Assembly (NCBI GenBank): GCA_916610825.1
Contig: OU744447.1
Coordinates: 25,669,037 to 25,733,036, forward strand
Direction of reading: 5' to 3'
DNA length: 64,000 bases
Origin: Haliclystus octoradiatus
Taxonomy: Eukaryota; Cnidaria; Staurozoa; Stauromedusae; Haliclystidae
In this document: one piece after another, positions 1 through 11,391 of the stretch
Layout: each line of letters begins with the position of its first letter
How positions within the stretch are numbered: position 1 is the stretch's first letter
Notes under the pieces: generated by a model
Databases searched by the model: none
What the model saw: the letters and a program-made list of their open reading frames with translations, nothing else
What the model was told of the DNA's origin: nothing
Made by a program: the position numbers and the translations under genes

Positions 1-29
1 TGAGAATCTCAAAGATAGCAACATTACAG

Positions 30-1792
30 ACGAGATGTGCCAAATAACATTTGTGAGTGACAAGAACAGTACAGATGGCTCTACGATACCAACTTTCAAG
101 TCTACTCGAAAAACGCACAAATCGTCCAAGTATGACATCAATTGCACAATCTGGACTACTTCAACATCCAATGACAGCATTCATTCATGTGAACAATGTG
201 GAAAAAGGTTTAAAAAATTAGCGACATTAGTAAGTCACATGAAAACTCATTCAGACATACAGTACTCATGTGATCAATGTGGAAAAAGATTTAAGAAACT
301 CAGCAATATAAAAAGGCACTTAAGAGTTCACACTGGAGAAAAACCCTTTGAATGTGATCAATGCAGCAAGACTTACTGTGATAATTATGGTCTCAAAAAA
401 CACAAGCTATCCCATTCTAAAAAACAGTGTTATGCCTGCAATATATGCAAAAAAGAATTTTCAGTACTGAGTAAATTTGAAGCTCACAAACTTGTTCACA
501 CGCATAAAAAGCGTTTCACATGCAATTATTGTGGGAAAGGATTTAATACATTGAGTAATTTGAAAAGACATACACGGGCTCACACTGGAGAAAAACCTTT
601 CAAGTGTGACAAATGCCCAAGGGCTTTTAGTGATAATCGTAATCTCAAAAAGCACAAACTATCCCATGACACAGAAGCGATTGCACATGTATCGCATGAC
701 GGCGATAAAGTCTCAAGTTCTGTAATGAATCCAAATTCTGCACGCAAAAGAGTCTATTCTGAAAAGAAGCCTAACTCGTGCTATCAATGTGGCAAAGAAT
801 TTTCATCGCTGAGTAATTTAAAAACTCACATACTTATTCACACTAATGAAAACCCTTATATCTGCAATCAGTGTGGACAAAGATTCAATCAATCTGGTAA
901 TCTCAAAAGACATCTAAGGTCACACACTGGAGAGAAACCTTTTGCGTGCAAACAATGTCGTAGACATTTTTGTGATAACCGTACTCTCCAAAGACACAAG
1001 CGATTACATAATACAGCAGGTTCTCATATGATTTGGAAACGCGGGAAAGCACTAAATTTCAACTCACTTCTCAAAAATCACAATATATCTAATAGCACAG
1101 AAATCAATTTGTGCATCAACACAGAACGTGAGGAAAGATCAAGCTCTTTAGTCAATTTGAACGATGAAAACAAAACAGCAATTGAAAGAAAGCCTTCTAT
1201 GCGTATTGTAAGTGGGAACAGATTTGAACCCTTGAATAATTTTGAATCTCACACAGCTATCCACAATCATAACAATGATTATACATGTGGTCAATGCGGG
1301 AAAACCTGCAAGAAACTAAGCAATCTGAAAAGGCACATACGGACCCATACTGGAGAGAAACCTTTCAAGTGTAATCAATGTACCAAGGCTTTCTGCGATA
1401 ATCGTGGTCTGAAAAAGCACATTTTGACTCATATTGAAGTATCTGATCACACGGATGAAATCTCTCAAGTATCTGATAATGGAAAAGTGGCAAATCCTCC
1501 AGCTAGCTTGAATAGTGATCAAATCCCTCATGCTTCAGAAGTTAAGCATTTGTGCAGTGAATGTGGAAAATGCCTGAGCTCAATTGCCACTTTAAGAAGA
1601 CACATGAGGACCCACAATAGCAAGAAGCGTTGCGTGTGTGATCAATGTGGGAAGTCTTTAAGTGACGAATACTGCCTCAGAAGGCACAAAAGGTCTCATC
1701 TTAGAAAAGAACCACACAAATGTAATCAATGTGGAAAATCATTAAGTTCTTTGGGTAATCTAAAAAGACATAAACTGACTAATTGTGCATAA
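30..1792 (+). CDS. Poly-C2H2 zinc-finger terminal exon (5' end of gene outside window)
   Basis: Open frame ending at a TAA-type stop at 1790-1792. It encodes about 14 C2H2 fingers, most of the CxxC-x12-HxxxH type, several joined by TGEKPF linkers; two more are degenerate (around residues 337-356 and 400-420 they lack cysteines), and the last ends in Cys rather than His. Such proteins bind DNA in the nucleus, usually as transcription regulators. The frame is open back to base 2, but an acceptor (attacag, AG at 28-29) would start the exon at 30 in phase 1, exactly as in the two zinc-finger exons at 19058 and 23051. The first residues (DEMCQITFVSD) resemble the start of the 19058 exon (GYTCQNCSVTFASD), so this is probably a paralogue whose upstream exons, perhaps PHD exons, lie left of the window. 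An internal start at ATG 35 is the alternative. Target and function are unknown. Confidence 0.85.
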
Positions 1793-2449
1793 TGAAACTA
1801 TTCGTTTTGATCGATGTAAGATACCCTGCAATGAAACATTAACCTGATAGACAGAAACAAAGAAATTAGTGGGACGGTATGAATCTTTGTTGTAAAACTA
1901 TTCCTCGATAAGCTAGCTCGAAATTTCTCTTGGTGGCATTGTTGATCAATAGAAAGTTATATGTATCCTATTTTAAAACACATGCAGCTCTACGCACATC
2001 AAAAGCTCCGAACTAGCCCTTTAAACAATGTGCATACCCCTATGGAATGTCCTAAAATTGCTTGCATAACAGTGTCGGAAAACTTTTTACAGACAATATC
2101 GACAAGATTCTCGCAGAAATTCACACGAAAAGGCTGGATTTCTATAAGATTAATCATGGATTAATAAAAAATCCACCTTGTAATTTGGTTATTCCAAGTT
2201 ACTTTTTATTTTATTTGTAAATAATTTTATTGCATTACTTACTGGAACTTGCTTTTACATTCATAATCCACAGCTTATGTAAGAAAATCAGATTACAGAG
2301 TGCTCATGTCTGCCGTAATCAAATAATTGTTAACCGATAGGATTAAGTCACTGCTGGATTTCAGTGTATAATGGATCAATCCTCTTATTGGTCAGAAGAG
2401 ACTAGAATGTATAGTATATGTCGATTCATGGATAACGCCTATTAATTAT
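1793..2449 (+). other. 3' untranslated region and intergenic
   Basis: No coding signal follows the zinc-finger stop. AATAAA at 2163-2168 is a plausible polyadenylation signal about 370 bases after the stop. A 67-codon open frame at 1961-2164 has no recognisable finger motif and is taken as untranslated. Confidence 0.5.
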
Positions 2450-2488
2450 GTTTGTTTGTTTGTTTGTTTGTTTGTTTGTTTGTTTGTT
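2450..2488. repeat. (TTTG)n microsatellite
   Basis: About ten uninterrupted TTTG/TGTT tetranucleotide units. Confidence 0.95.
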
Positions 2489-2561
2489 CAATCATCTGTG
2501 TACAAGGAAACACTGTAGATGTCCAATGTGGTACCAAGTGTTTCTGTTACTATCATAAAGT

Positions 2562-3333
2562 CCTAAAGTGCACAAAGTGGTAAAAGTCGTACACATGACA
2601 CCAAAAATGTTTTTTCTGAATCGGTAGCCCATGCAAAAAAAAATAGGAGTGGCGACAATAATTTTTCGAATTGGACTCTTATAAGCTGAGTTATTTAATG
2701 TTGAAAGTACGATATTTCAGAAATAGTGTTCCTTTGAAAGTCGGAACTCATATCGAAATGACAAGAGAGTCCACTATGGAAAAATAACTAAATCTAGACT
2801 TCAAAAAATCGTGACTTTTTTCTCGCGAAAAGGAAATCGTCCACTTCCCAGAACAGATCTGCCCATATCCTTGGGACACCCTGTTGGCCATATATGACTG
2901 AAATTAAACGTGAATTGTAGAGTTTAGAATGGTTTTACTAGACTTCGATGGAGTTTTTCTATTAAAAACTGTTGAAACACTAGATAAACGCATGTCATCG
3001 AACAAAGTGTTGAGTACTTGAACAGCGGCAAACGCTTTGGTTTCTCTTCGCCTCCGATGATGATCAAAACGTTCAAAACTCCTTGCTCTGTTTTGGTGGA
3101 TCTCCCATGAATACAAAGCGTTTTGCCGCTGTTCAAGTACTCGACACCTTGTTCCATGACACGTGTTGATCCAGTGCTTTTTAACACCTTTTTGAAAAAA
3201 AAAACTCAATCACGTTCAATCGTCCAAATTTAAAGAGCTCAAATCGAAAAATTATTGCCGCCATTTCTATTTATTTTGCATGGGCTACTCGATTCCGGAA
3301 AAAAAATTTTGATGTCATGTGCACTTTAACCAT
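2562..3333. mobile_element. Inverted-repeat element (MITE-like) with nested palindrome
   Basis: The left arm (about 2588-2690) and right arm (about 3228-3330) are reverse complements at roughly 80 percent by eye, with shared blocks such as TAGCCCATGCAAAA and GACAATAATTTTTCGA / GGCAATAATTTTTCGA. The outer tip is TTAAAGTGCACATGAC; a matching right tip also occurs alone at 49511-49526, so the termini belong to a dispersed family. Inside lies a second inverted pair (3006-3042 with 3112-3150) sharing GAGTACTTGAACAGCGGCAA. No transposase frame is present. The superfamily is not assignable because no clear target duplication was found. Confidence 0.6.
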
Positions 3334-3444
3334 GATTTCCTCTTTTCCCAACGCCCCTTTCTGGAGCGAAGTTGTGAAGATTATCCAGTCTACTTATATA
3401 TTCCAACCAAAGTTCCAACTTACCCCAAGCCTTCTTCATGTTTA

Positions 3445-3737
3445 TGGTGGCCCATCGTTGCCATAGCGTTTTTTTTTAAAAAATTTTTTACGCCATGGCC
3501 CATTGTTGCCATAGTAAAAAAAATTTTACCACGTGGCCTATCGTTGCCATAGTCTAATATTTTTAAAGGATGGCCCATCGTTGCCATAGCAAAAAAAATT
3601 TACCACGTGGCCCATCGTTGCCATAGTCTAATATTTTTAAATGATGGCCCATCGTTGCCATAGCAAAAAAAATTTACCACGTGGCCCATTGTTGCCATAG
3701 TATAATATTTTTAAATGATGGCCCATCGTTGCCATAG
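3445..3737 (+). repeat. Left array: 8 copies of a 37-bp unit
   Basis: TGGCCCATCGTTGCCATAG or a one-base variant recurs at about 3448, 3496, 3534, 3570, 3607, 3645, 3682 and 3719. The spacer between copies alternates between an A-rich type ending in ACCACG and a TCTAATATTTTTAAA type, so the higher-order period is about 74 bases. Confidence 0.9.
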
Positions 3738-5254
3738 TAAATTGTTTTACTTTTTCATAAACTAAATGTTTATTATTAAGTTATTTTTGTATTTAAAACG
3801 CTGTGCCATGTTGTGCATGTTTTGTCTTTGATTCCTTCTGTTGTATTTAGCTCTGTCAAATGCTGACATTGAGATTGAGCACTATTTCATATCTTTAATG
3901 TAATGTAATATGGTTACAATATAACTAAAAAACATGGGAATGTGTAGTACAAGTTAAACAGAAGTATAGTAATTACATTTGACTATGACTATGATATGGT
4001 TTATTTGGCTATACAATGTAAATGATGTATACACTTACGATCACTAATTATCGGGAGTCAAAGAATAATATGTAATTATAATTCTCGGGAGAGTTCTGAA
4101 ATCATCGTCATCAATCATCATTATCTTACATTCGCAAATTCACGTTTGGATTTGGATATGTCCAACCTAAATATTTCAATAGTCTAGTTACAATTAATCA
4201 ATTATATTGTTTCACGGGAAATAATAATTCACATATACTTATGTTTTTTCAACAGGTCTAGGTCTAGCTATGACAGACTGTTAAAACAGTAGGGTGAAAC
4301 TCCAGGCTCGAAAGGTGGTCAATATATCAATTTTAAGATAATAAGTTAAGTTGTTAAAGAAAAATTGTTGCAGCTAGCTACGTTGAGCGCTGGCATAGCA
4401 AAAACTTTCCATTCATTTATTTGATTCATTTATTTGTTCAAAAGCACGCTGACCGAGAACCGCCATATACCAGCATGCATTGTGGCATTGCCTATACAAC
4501 TATAGCATAACTAGAAAATTACGGCAACGTGGTTTACTTGTAGACATGCTATTAAAACTTTGAAATGCGATCTGATTGTATCGTGTTTAAGCGTGATTTC
4601 TGAATGATTGTCCTGGATATTGTAATTTGCATCATCAAGTTTTGTTGTTGTTTTTCTATCAATATTCAAAAGCCTGTAGCCTACAGGCGAATTACAAAGA
4701 ACCCTACAGTTTCAGTCCCGGTTTCAGCTATATAATGGCCCTAGAATGACATGTGATAACATATACCATATAAATGTCAAATTTGAGGGGTTAACTCTGG
4801 AGTAACGAGACGGTACTTAGTTTGATATCTTTGATTAATCTTCAATAAGGCTAATTTCATTACTTAATTTATTATGAAAGTTTGTAAATTTTTGCTAATG
4901 CTATAATGCATACTGCTTGAAACAGTTATTATTTGTGGAAAATATTGATGTATTTGGCAAGCAGTTGTTGGAGCTATATCCTACTGTTTAACAGTGTGTC
5001 AAGTAGCAACTTGTGCGAAAAATAAAAACGTCCGAACTCGATCGCTAATGAATCAATAATAAAGTAAAGATTCATTCTGGGCTAGAATTCTGGGCCTTTA
5101 TGCTGTTTCTGTCTCATTTTTCGAGTTGTTTGCAACATTGTAGAATATATTATTATTGGCTATATTGTAATATATATATAAATATTGCTATATCCAATGG
5201 CTATAAAATAAGATTTCGGAAAATAAAATTTTATGAAAAAGTAAAACAATTTAC

Positions 5255-5472
5255 TATGGCAACGATGGGCCATCATTTAAAAATATTATACTATGGCAAC
5301 AATGGGCCACGTGGTAAAAATCTTTTTGCTATGGCAACGATGGGCCATCATTTAAAAATATTAGACTATGGCAACGATGGGCCACGTGGTAAATTTGTTT
5401 TACTATGGCAACAATGGGCCATGGCATAAAAATTTTTTCAAAAAAATACGCTATGGCAACGATGGGCCACCA
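5255..5472 (-). repeat. Right array: 6 inverted copies of the 37-bp unit
   Basis: The complement of the left array: CTATGGCAACGATGGGCCA or a variant recurs at about 5256, 5293, 5330, 5367, 5404 and 5453, with the same alternation of spacers. Open frames through this stretch are products of the repeat and are not treated as genes. Confidence 0.9.
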
Positions 5473-5783
5473 TATTATGTTCTATCTTTATACTCAAACT
5501 CCCTTTTCCTTACAATAATTTCTTCTTCATTCCAGTCCTCTATGATGACGTTTTCGACTTTGTCCTTTATAAGACCCTTTGGATTTTCAAAGTTTCATTG
5601 TTCTGAGGTGGGATAAACAAAGTAAATCCAAAAGAATTATCCTTCGGTTTTTCCCTATATGACTATATAGTATTAACAATGAGAAATATGAAATCATGAT
5701 GAAATCGACAAGTATCTCCGAAGAGACTTACTGGTCGTGGAATATTGTTTCATTTTGGGCTTGGTTGGTAAGTTTGCAAGAGT

Positions 5784-6080
5784 TTGCAGTTTGGTATTTT
5801 ACTCTTATCGCAATTTCGAAGGAGAAAAGAGTCACGTTTTACAAAAACGCCACAGTCACATGTACGGTTAGAAAAAATGTTCTATCCAAGTCCGTTTTGT
5901 CCCAAAAGGCGATATATAAACTTGACATTGAAGTATCTGTATAACCCAAGAAATGATAGTGTGATGTTTCAATTTTGCTCCAGAGATATCCCTAGATGGA
6001 ATTCTTTACCAGACGTCTTGTAAATTCTACCAGTTGTTATACTTTTAAAAGAGGTCTTGATGTTTTTTTTGGGGGGGGCT
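5784..6080 (+). pseudogene. LINE reverse-transcriptase C-terminal tail fragment
   Basis: The translation contains RNDSVMFQFCSRDIPRWNSLPD and then, after a shift of frame near 6022, VNSTSCYTFKRGLDVFF. The pattern FxxRxxxxWNSLP followed by a TFKxxLD segment is typical of the extreme C-terminus of CR1/Jockey-type LINE ORF2. Only the 3' end remains, and both the frameshift and the missing catalytic core mark it as dead. It is not obviously the same subfamily as the LINE at 24.7-27.3 kb. Confidence 0.5.
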
Positions 6081-7795
6081 TCAAACTCGTCAGTATTTAT
6101 TAGGCATAAGGGGGTAATCTGAAGGCGTACAGGGGTGTCAAATATTGGAAAAGTCCCTTTCACTCATGTAAATAAATGAAATTGTACTGAATATAACAGC
6201 TCTGTGCTATTGCTAACTTTATATTGTAACTTACGTATTCTCTGTATTCGTCCTCTTACACTTGAACCGCCATCGTGTGAACATTAACTTGTATAGCTGG
6301 TTCACCGTCATAGAGGTTCTGTTACTACAGCCATACTCTCCCTGTCGGTGGCCAGCTACTTATATACAAATATATTATATCATACATATTTATGTGGTGT
6401 TCTATTTGTCTCAAATACTACATAATCAATCTCATCGCTTGCTTTCTTCTCTATTCCAACAGCAAAATTCATGAGCACTGATCACGGGTGGCGCTCGGAT
6501 TCCCAGGTCTGGGGCTACAACCGGCCCAGGCGAGAGGGTTATTTTAGAAAACACAAACTTGAAGTTCAAATAAATTTGCAACAATCAATATCTTCTTCAC
6601 AGAAATTGGGGCTGAATGTCCCCATAAGGGGCTCTAGCTTCTCCGCCTCCTTGTGGATTAATCAAAAACGAAAAGTTATTTTTACAGATTAAAATTACAA
6701 ATCGTAAAAATTACAAATTGCAGCACTAGCAATTAAGTTTTATTACGGAAACTATGCTAAACAATCAAAACAAAAGGCAATGAAGGAAAATGAATGAATG
6801 GGTTCTACAGAAAACTACAATTGATCATCTATTTTTATCTGACATGACCAGGCCATTGAAAATATTTAGTACTCAGCCTCTGAATTGTTGAAGCGCGAAG
6901 CGGATGTTCTCAGTTAAAAATGTTTATGATTGAAGCCGTTTTATTTTGTCCTTCATGTTGTTGATCTTTCTGTACATTTTCTTGGTCGTTTTTAATATCG
7001 AACTTATCAATTTTGGAACTACAGGTATTTATAATTAACAGCATGTAATGGTTTCCTTAAGTTGTAATTTTTCAATTTTATATCAATTATCACTGACGGG
7101 CTGGACAAGATTGGATTTCTCCAACTGTTTGGGCCTATGTTGAGGTTGGCTGGCTCTAAGTCCCGCTTACTTTGATTTGCCGAATTTTGATTGTTGGTCA
7201 CTCTACTTACCAACATATAAAAGTCGTCATAAAATAAGTGAGACTTGGAGCAAGTCAAGGGCCTAGCCTTTGGTAACCTAATATTATCATAATTGAAATA
7301 ATGCACACTACGTGACTACAATGCAAACGATACACAATCTCTTACTTTGTTTATGTTTGTCTTGAAAGAGATTTCGATAAATTTTTGCGTGGATAGCTGA
7401 TTCATTTGAGCTACATTTTGCACATAATTTACTTCATGTATGAACAGTGGAATGAATCCAATACGTGGTTTTCATAGACATTTTCTGTTCTAATTAGTTT
7501 CTTGTCAACAATTTTTCAGATTTTGAATCGGTGACATGAAATTTTGACATGAAATCCAAAATTATAATTTTAAATAAGAAAACACAAAAGAAAATAATTG
7601 AAAACCTTCCGATTTTGTGTTGGCCTTCCGGGAACCAGGATCCCGCACTTTGTGACAGCCTGAGTATGCCAGGCCTTCCAATGGATGTTTTTGCTCAAAG
7701 ATGTCGATCAGTAGGCTAAGCCTAGAGTAGGCCTAGTTGAGCAAGATCTTGCTATTTTACAAACTCTCAACTTCCTATCTCGTCTAATATGCCGT
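6081..7795. other. No gene recognised
   Basis: Short open frames occur on both strands (for example 6471-6692 plus and 7019-7306 minus), but none shows a familiar motif, splice framing or codon pattern. Homopolymer runs (T8 then G7 at about 6063-6077) are present. Nothing else is claimed. Confidence 0.4.
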
Positions 7796-8747
7796 CAGGT
7801 CTTAAACGCGGAACACGGAAGACGCGGAAAGATTTACGGAAGAGTTAAAATAGAGGTTTCTATTGTGTTTTCGAGTATCAGAATGAGACAACCGGTTGGT
7901 GATATGCCGCCTTATCTGTCATTTGTCTGCCGCTAGCAGCGGAAAACACAAGTGTAGTGAATGAAGAGAACATAAAAAATCAAAATTTATTAAGTCGATT
8001 ATGTACAGCAGAGTGGTTGACACCCGAGCCATCAATGGTAGGCCTACTACTCAAAGGAATAAAAATAAGTAGTTAGATAGTAATCAAATATTTCATGTAA
8101 TTTATCTCAAAATGTTTTGTACTATTAAAAGAGCCATACAGTATAACATTGGTTCATGTTTGTATAAATAGTTGCGTTGGTAGTGCTCAATATTCAAAAT
8201 CAGAGAATCAAAATTAAATTATATGAGCCAGTCTTGCCTGATGATCGCCAATGGTGTGATTTGTGAAAGTGGAGTAGCGAGAATTCGTAGGTCTCTTTCT
8301 TGATTCGATTTTTTATTTAGTAAATGTATTACTTGATTGATTAAAGAGTAAGATGCTTGGTAAGATGGATCATGGATGGATGCATTGCTGTTTAGACATT
8401 CTGATCATATACAATTATACAGCATGCATTCATATAACATCGTAAATTATACACTCCATTATAAATGTTTTTTATCATCAAATAGAAATAATAACATAAA
8501 CTCAAACTGACTGAAGATCAAAGCAATGAATATTGTCGCCTCTTGATCGGATTTGCTTTCATGTTCATGTTCCCAGTTCATTCACTACACTTGTGTTTTT
8601 CAGCTAATAGCGGCAGATAAATGAAAGGAAAGGCGGCATATCACCAACCTGTAGTCTCATTTTGATACTCGAAAACACAATAGAAACCTCTATTTTAACT
8701 CTTCCATAAATATTTCCGCGTCTTCCGTGTTCCGCATTTAAGACCTG
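7796..8747. mobile_element. MITE with about 170-bp terminal inverted repeats
   Basis: The left arm 7796-7965 and right arm 8577-8747 are reverse complements at roughly 90 percent by eye, sharing for example GCGGAACACGGAAGACGCGG and ACACAAGTGTAGTGAATGAA. The tips read CAGGTCTTAAA and TTTAAGACCTG. No transposase frame lies between them. No convincing target duplication was found beside the tips, so the superfamily is left open. Confidence 0.75.
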
Positions 8748-11230
8748 CGGCTAATGTCCCACCCGCTTGTTGTCTCACTTTTCATCCGCACCAGAGAGGA
8801 GATATTATGTAAGTTCAACTGTAATACATAGGCCTACATAGGCTAAAGCGTGATACAAACATATTTATAATGTATTAGTAAGCCTAAGTGCAAATAAAAA
8901 TCTCTGCCGTGCCTATTTCAATTTCCACACAGACATAGTTCCTAATAAAGATGTGTGTTGGATTGGATTTACGGAAATTGATTACGGGTACAACCGTACA
9001 AAGCGATAGTGATCCGAAACAAAAATCCCTGAACTAGGCCTATGCCGAATTGTTTTGCATGAATCCGCGAAAAATCCTAATTATACAGGGTGAATTTCCC
9101 ATGTTTAATGATCCAAAAGACGTACATTTAGTCAACATAATTTAACACATTGACAATAAACCTATCATCGCTTGTTTGATACACTATCAGACGTGTGATC
9201 AAATTGTTTACTCCATTATGAAATCTATGAAATGATATACTGTACTGTTTTGTGAAGCTGGGCTGCTGGACGCTCTGTCGGGCTAGAAGCTGTAAGTCAC
9301 TACTACTGTGATAAAATACAAAATTACCACACTGCAATAATAAATTTGGAATATTTGAAAATATGGCATGCTGAGATTTATAACCCAGGCAGTGACTATA
9401 GAGGAGAACTTGAGACACAGCACACACTAAAAATTGAATTTATAAAGCGAAAAATTGATAATCTTGATGATCATTCAGAGGCGAATGCAGCCGAAAAGTT
9501 GACTGGTGCAAAGAAATGGGCAGAGTCCGGGTGAAGAGGGGCGGAGCCCCGTACTTCTAGGGGTCCGGGGCATCTCCCCCGCAAAAATTTTTCAAAATAG
9601 AAGTCTGTAGAAGACATCAATCGCAACTTTCGGGAGGCAAATTTAGGCTAACTTGAATAATATAGTCATCAATATAATCTGACAAATTATCATTTTGGCT
9701 TGTCCCTAAACAAATAATGTAGATGGTCGTCAAGAAAGATAACATGTGTGCTGGAGCCTTTGAATAATCAATTTACTAAAACATGCCAAAATCGAAAATT
9801 AACATAGGGTAAACGTAAACAAAAACAAACATAAAGAATTGAGTACATATAATTGTATACATACGTAAATCAAAATCAAAATCAATGAAGATTCAAGTAT
9901 AGGCCTTCCAGACTGGGGCGCGATTTGCCGAACGTGCAACGGTGCAAGCTCTGATAATGGAAATTGCATTGTTGCATAGAAAATCCGAGAAGTTACATAT
10001 TTTTAACTCGTTATGGCCATCATTCCTTTTCAAAAAGGTCCTTAACAATCTCCACTGGAAAAACTAATTTCAACCCTTCCATCCTTATTGCTTTCCCACG
10101 TCGAGAACAATTTAAAATACTGTAACAACAACAACAAAGCAATTTTATCGTCGCCATATTGTGGATTTGATTTGGTGATCAAAAGGAGGCGAACTCAAAC
10201 TTCATTGTTTCTCGTTTCACATGACGACATCACAAAAATAAAGATCACGCGATGCTTTTTATTGCTAAAATTTTTCTAAGGGTGCAGACTGGTGCAAAAA
10301 TGCTAGGAATGCTAGATAGAGCACTTTGATTGGTTACTATTCGAGTACTTTGAATTGAATGCTACAGATACGTCATCCTACTGGTGCGAAATCGAACCAT
10401 TCTATTGGACGAGAAATCAGACGGGTGCGAAATTATCATCACCGATTGGCAGAAATATGAGAACACACTGTACATAAACAGGCCAATCACACGATGCTGA
10501 TGACAATACCAATGCTACTTTCACCTTACTACGAACAATTTTGACGTAAACTATACAGAAATTTGTCACAACTATTGTTTTAATGTAGGAAAGTTATTAA
10601 AAGAACAGCGGCACAATCAAAGCTTAAAAGTTTTGACTGGTGCGAGCGCTCCTTTTGCACCAGCCTGGATCCGCCCCTGTGATTATTTCCTTTCAAAAAT
10701 TGTATTTTATTCACATCAATTAAGCCAATTGAACCAATTGTATAATAGATGTAGAACAGCATATTACCATGGCTAATTTACATTGAGAAACTTTATTTAA
10801 GTTGAGAGGAAGCAAGAACACATTACTACAAGTTACAAATGCTCAGTCAAATTTCAAAATCTGAAATAATCAGAATCAATATATGCCACTGAAATCAGAT
10901 CAGAAGATCTAAAATATCAAGGAAATCCGATCAGATCTGGTTCGGACTCAGATTTAGGCTGGACTCGCACATTTTTAGTTCTAAAAAGACACAAAAAATG
11001 TTGTAGATCTATTGATGGCATGTGCTGTTTTAGGCTACTAAAGATTTAGTATTTTTAATTAAAGTATGTTTGATATTACAGCACCAACATAACTATCAAC
11101 CTATCAATGAAGAGCAGAGAAGCCCCATCAGAATGAACAAACTGTGTGCTATAGAATTTAGTTCAAATGCCAACGTGAATGCCACTCAAAAAAGATAGAT
11201 TAAATGTGAATATATATTGATCAACTCAAG
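8748..11230. other. Upstream region of the PHD/zinc-finger gene; transposon debris
   Basis: No coding exon is recognised. A 62-codon frame at 9346-9534 leads into a GC-rich stretch (about 9535-9590, with GGGGCGGAGCCCC and GGGTCCGGGGCATC) of the kind often seen inside DNA-transposon relics. Promoter and 5' untranslated exons of the PHD gene should lie here but cannot be identified by eye. Confidence 0.35.
10655..10679. mobile_element. hAT-type 3' terminus (solo end)
   Basis: TTGCACCAGCCTGGATCCGC then CCCTG closely matches the right end of the hAT-type element at 12951-14851 (TTGCACCCGTCTGGATCCGC then GCCTG). The matching left end of this copy was not found, so its extent is unknown; sequence to its left to about 9.9 kb may belong to it. 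Confidence 0.45.
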
Positions 11231-11391
11231 AATATTGAGTGCTGGGATAATATTAATGTCATGGAGAATGAAAATTTACCAACTCCAGAGATGTCTATTA
11301 TGAATGAATCACCAACTAGTGTGACATCTAATTGCTCTGCCAACAAAGAACATTTACACTGTGTCTGCCAAACACATTTTGATAATAGCAA
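11231..11391 (+). CDS. PHD gene exon 1: N-terminus and start of PHD1
   Basis: Ends in a good donor (agcaa|gtgagt, GT at 11392-11393). In frame it reads ...KEHLHCVCQTHFDNSK, giving the first CxC pair of a PHD finger. The BPTF finger reads YCxCKTPYDESK at the same place, and the last codon (AA + A) is completed by the next exon. A possible acceptor at 11229-11230 would start the exon at 11231, while ATG 11261 (context gtcATGg) is the first in-frame start after a stop near 11208. The preceding peptide (MENENLPTPEMSIMNE) is polar and unrecognised. Confidence 0.6.

Larger units (their letters stand above)
3445..5472. mobile_element. 2-kb element with tandem-repeat-bearing terminal inverted repeats and TA duplication
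   Basis: The outermost 24 bases at each end are exact reverse complements (TGGTGGCCCATCGTTGCCAT then AGCG), and each end abuts a TA dinucleotide (3443-3444 and 5473-5474), as in Tc1/mariner-type insertions. Each terminal arm is a tandem array of an approximately 37-base unit built on TGGCCCATCGTTGCCATAG. The arms end inwards in the same block (TAAATTGTTTTACTTTTTCA on the left, its complement on the right). The middle, about 3760-5240, has no open frame resembling a transposase, so the element is non-autonomous. The TA duplication alone does not fix the superfamily. Confidence 0.75.

Noticed and set aside
3445-3737. Regularly spaced repeats resembling a CRISPR array
   Set aside because: The spacers are not unique but alternate between two sequences, the array is mirrored at 5255-5472, and the DNA is plainly animal.
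5100-5616. Open frames of 109 and 82 codons through the tandem array
   Set aside because: They read the TGGCCCATCG repeat units in the right terminal arm of the 3445-5472 element; repetitive peptide, no gene.
9128-9427. 99-codon minus-strand frame
   Set aside because: No motif, no splice context, and low-complexity surroundings with transposon debris.
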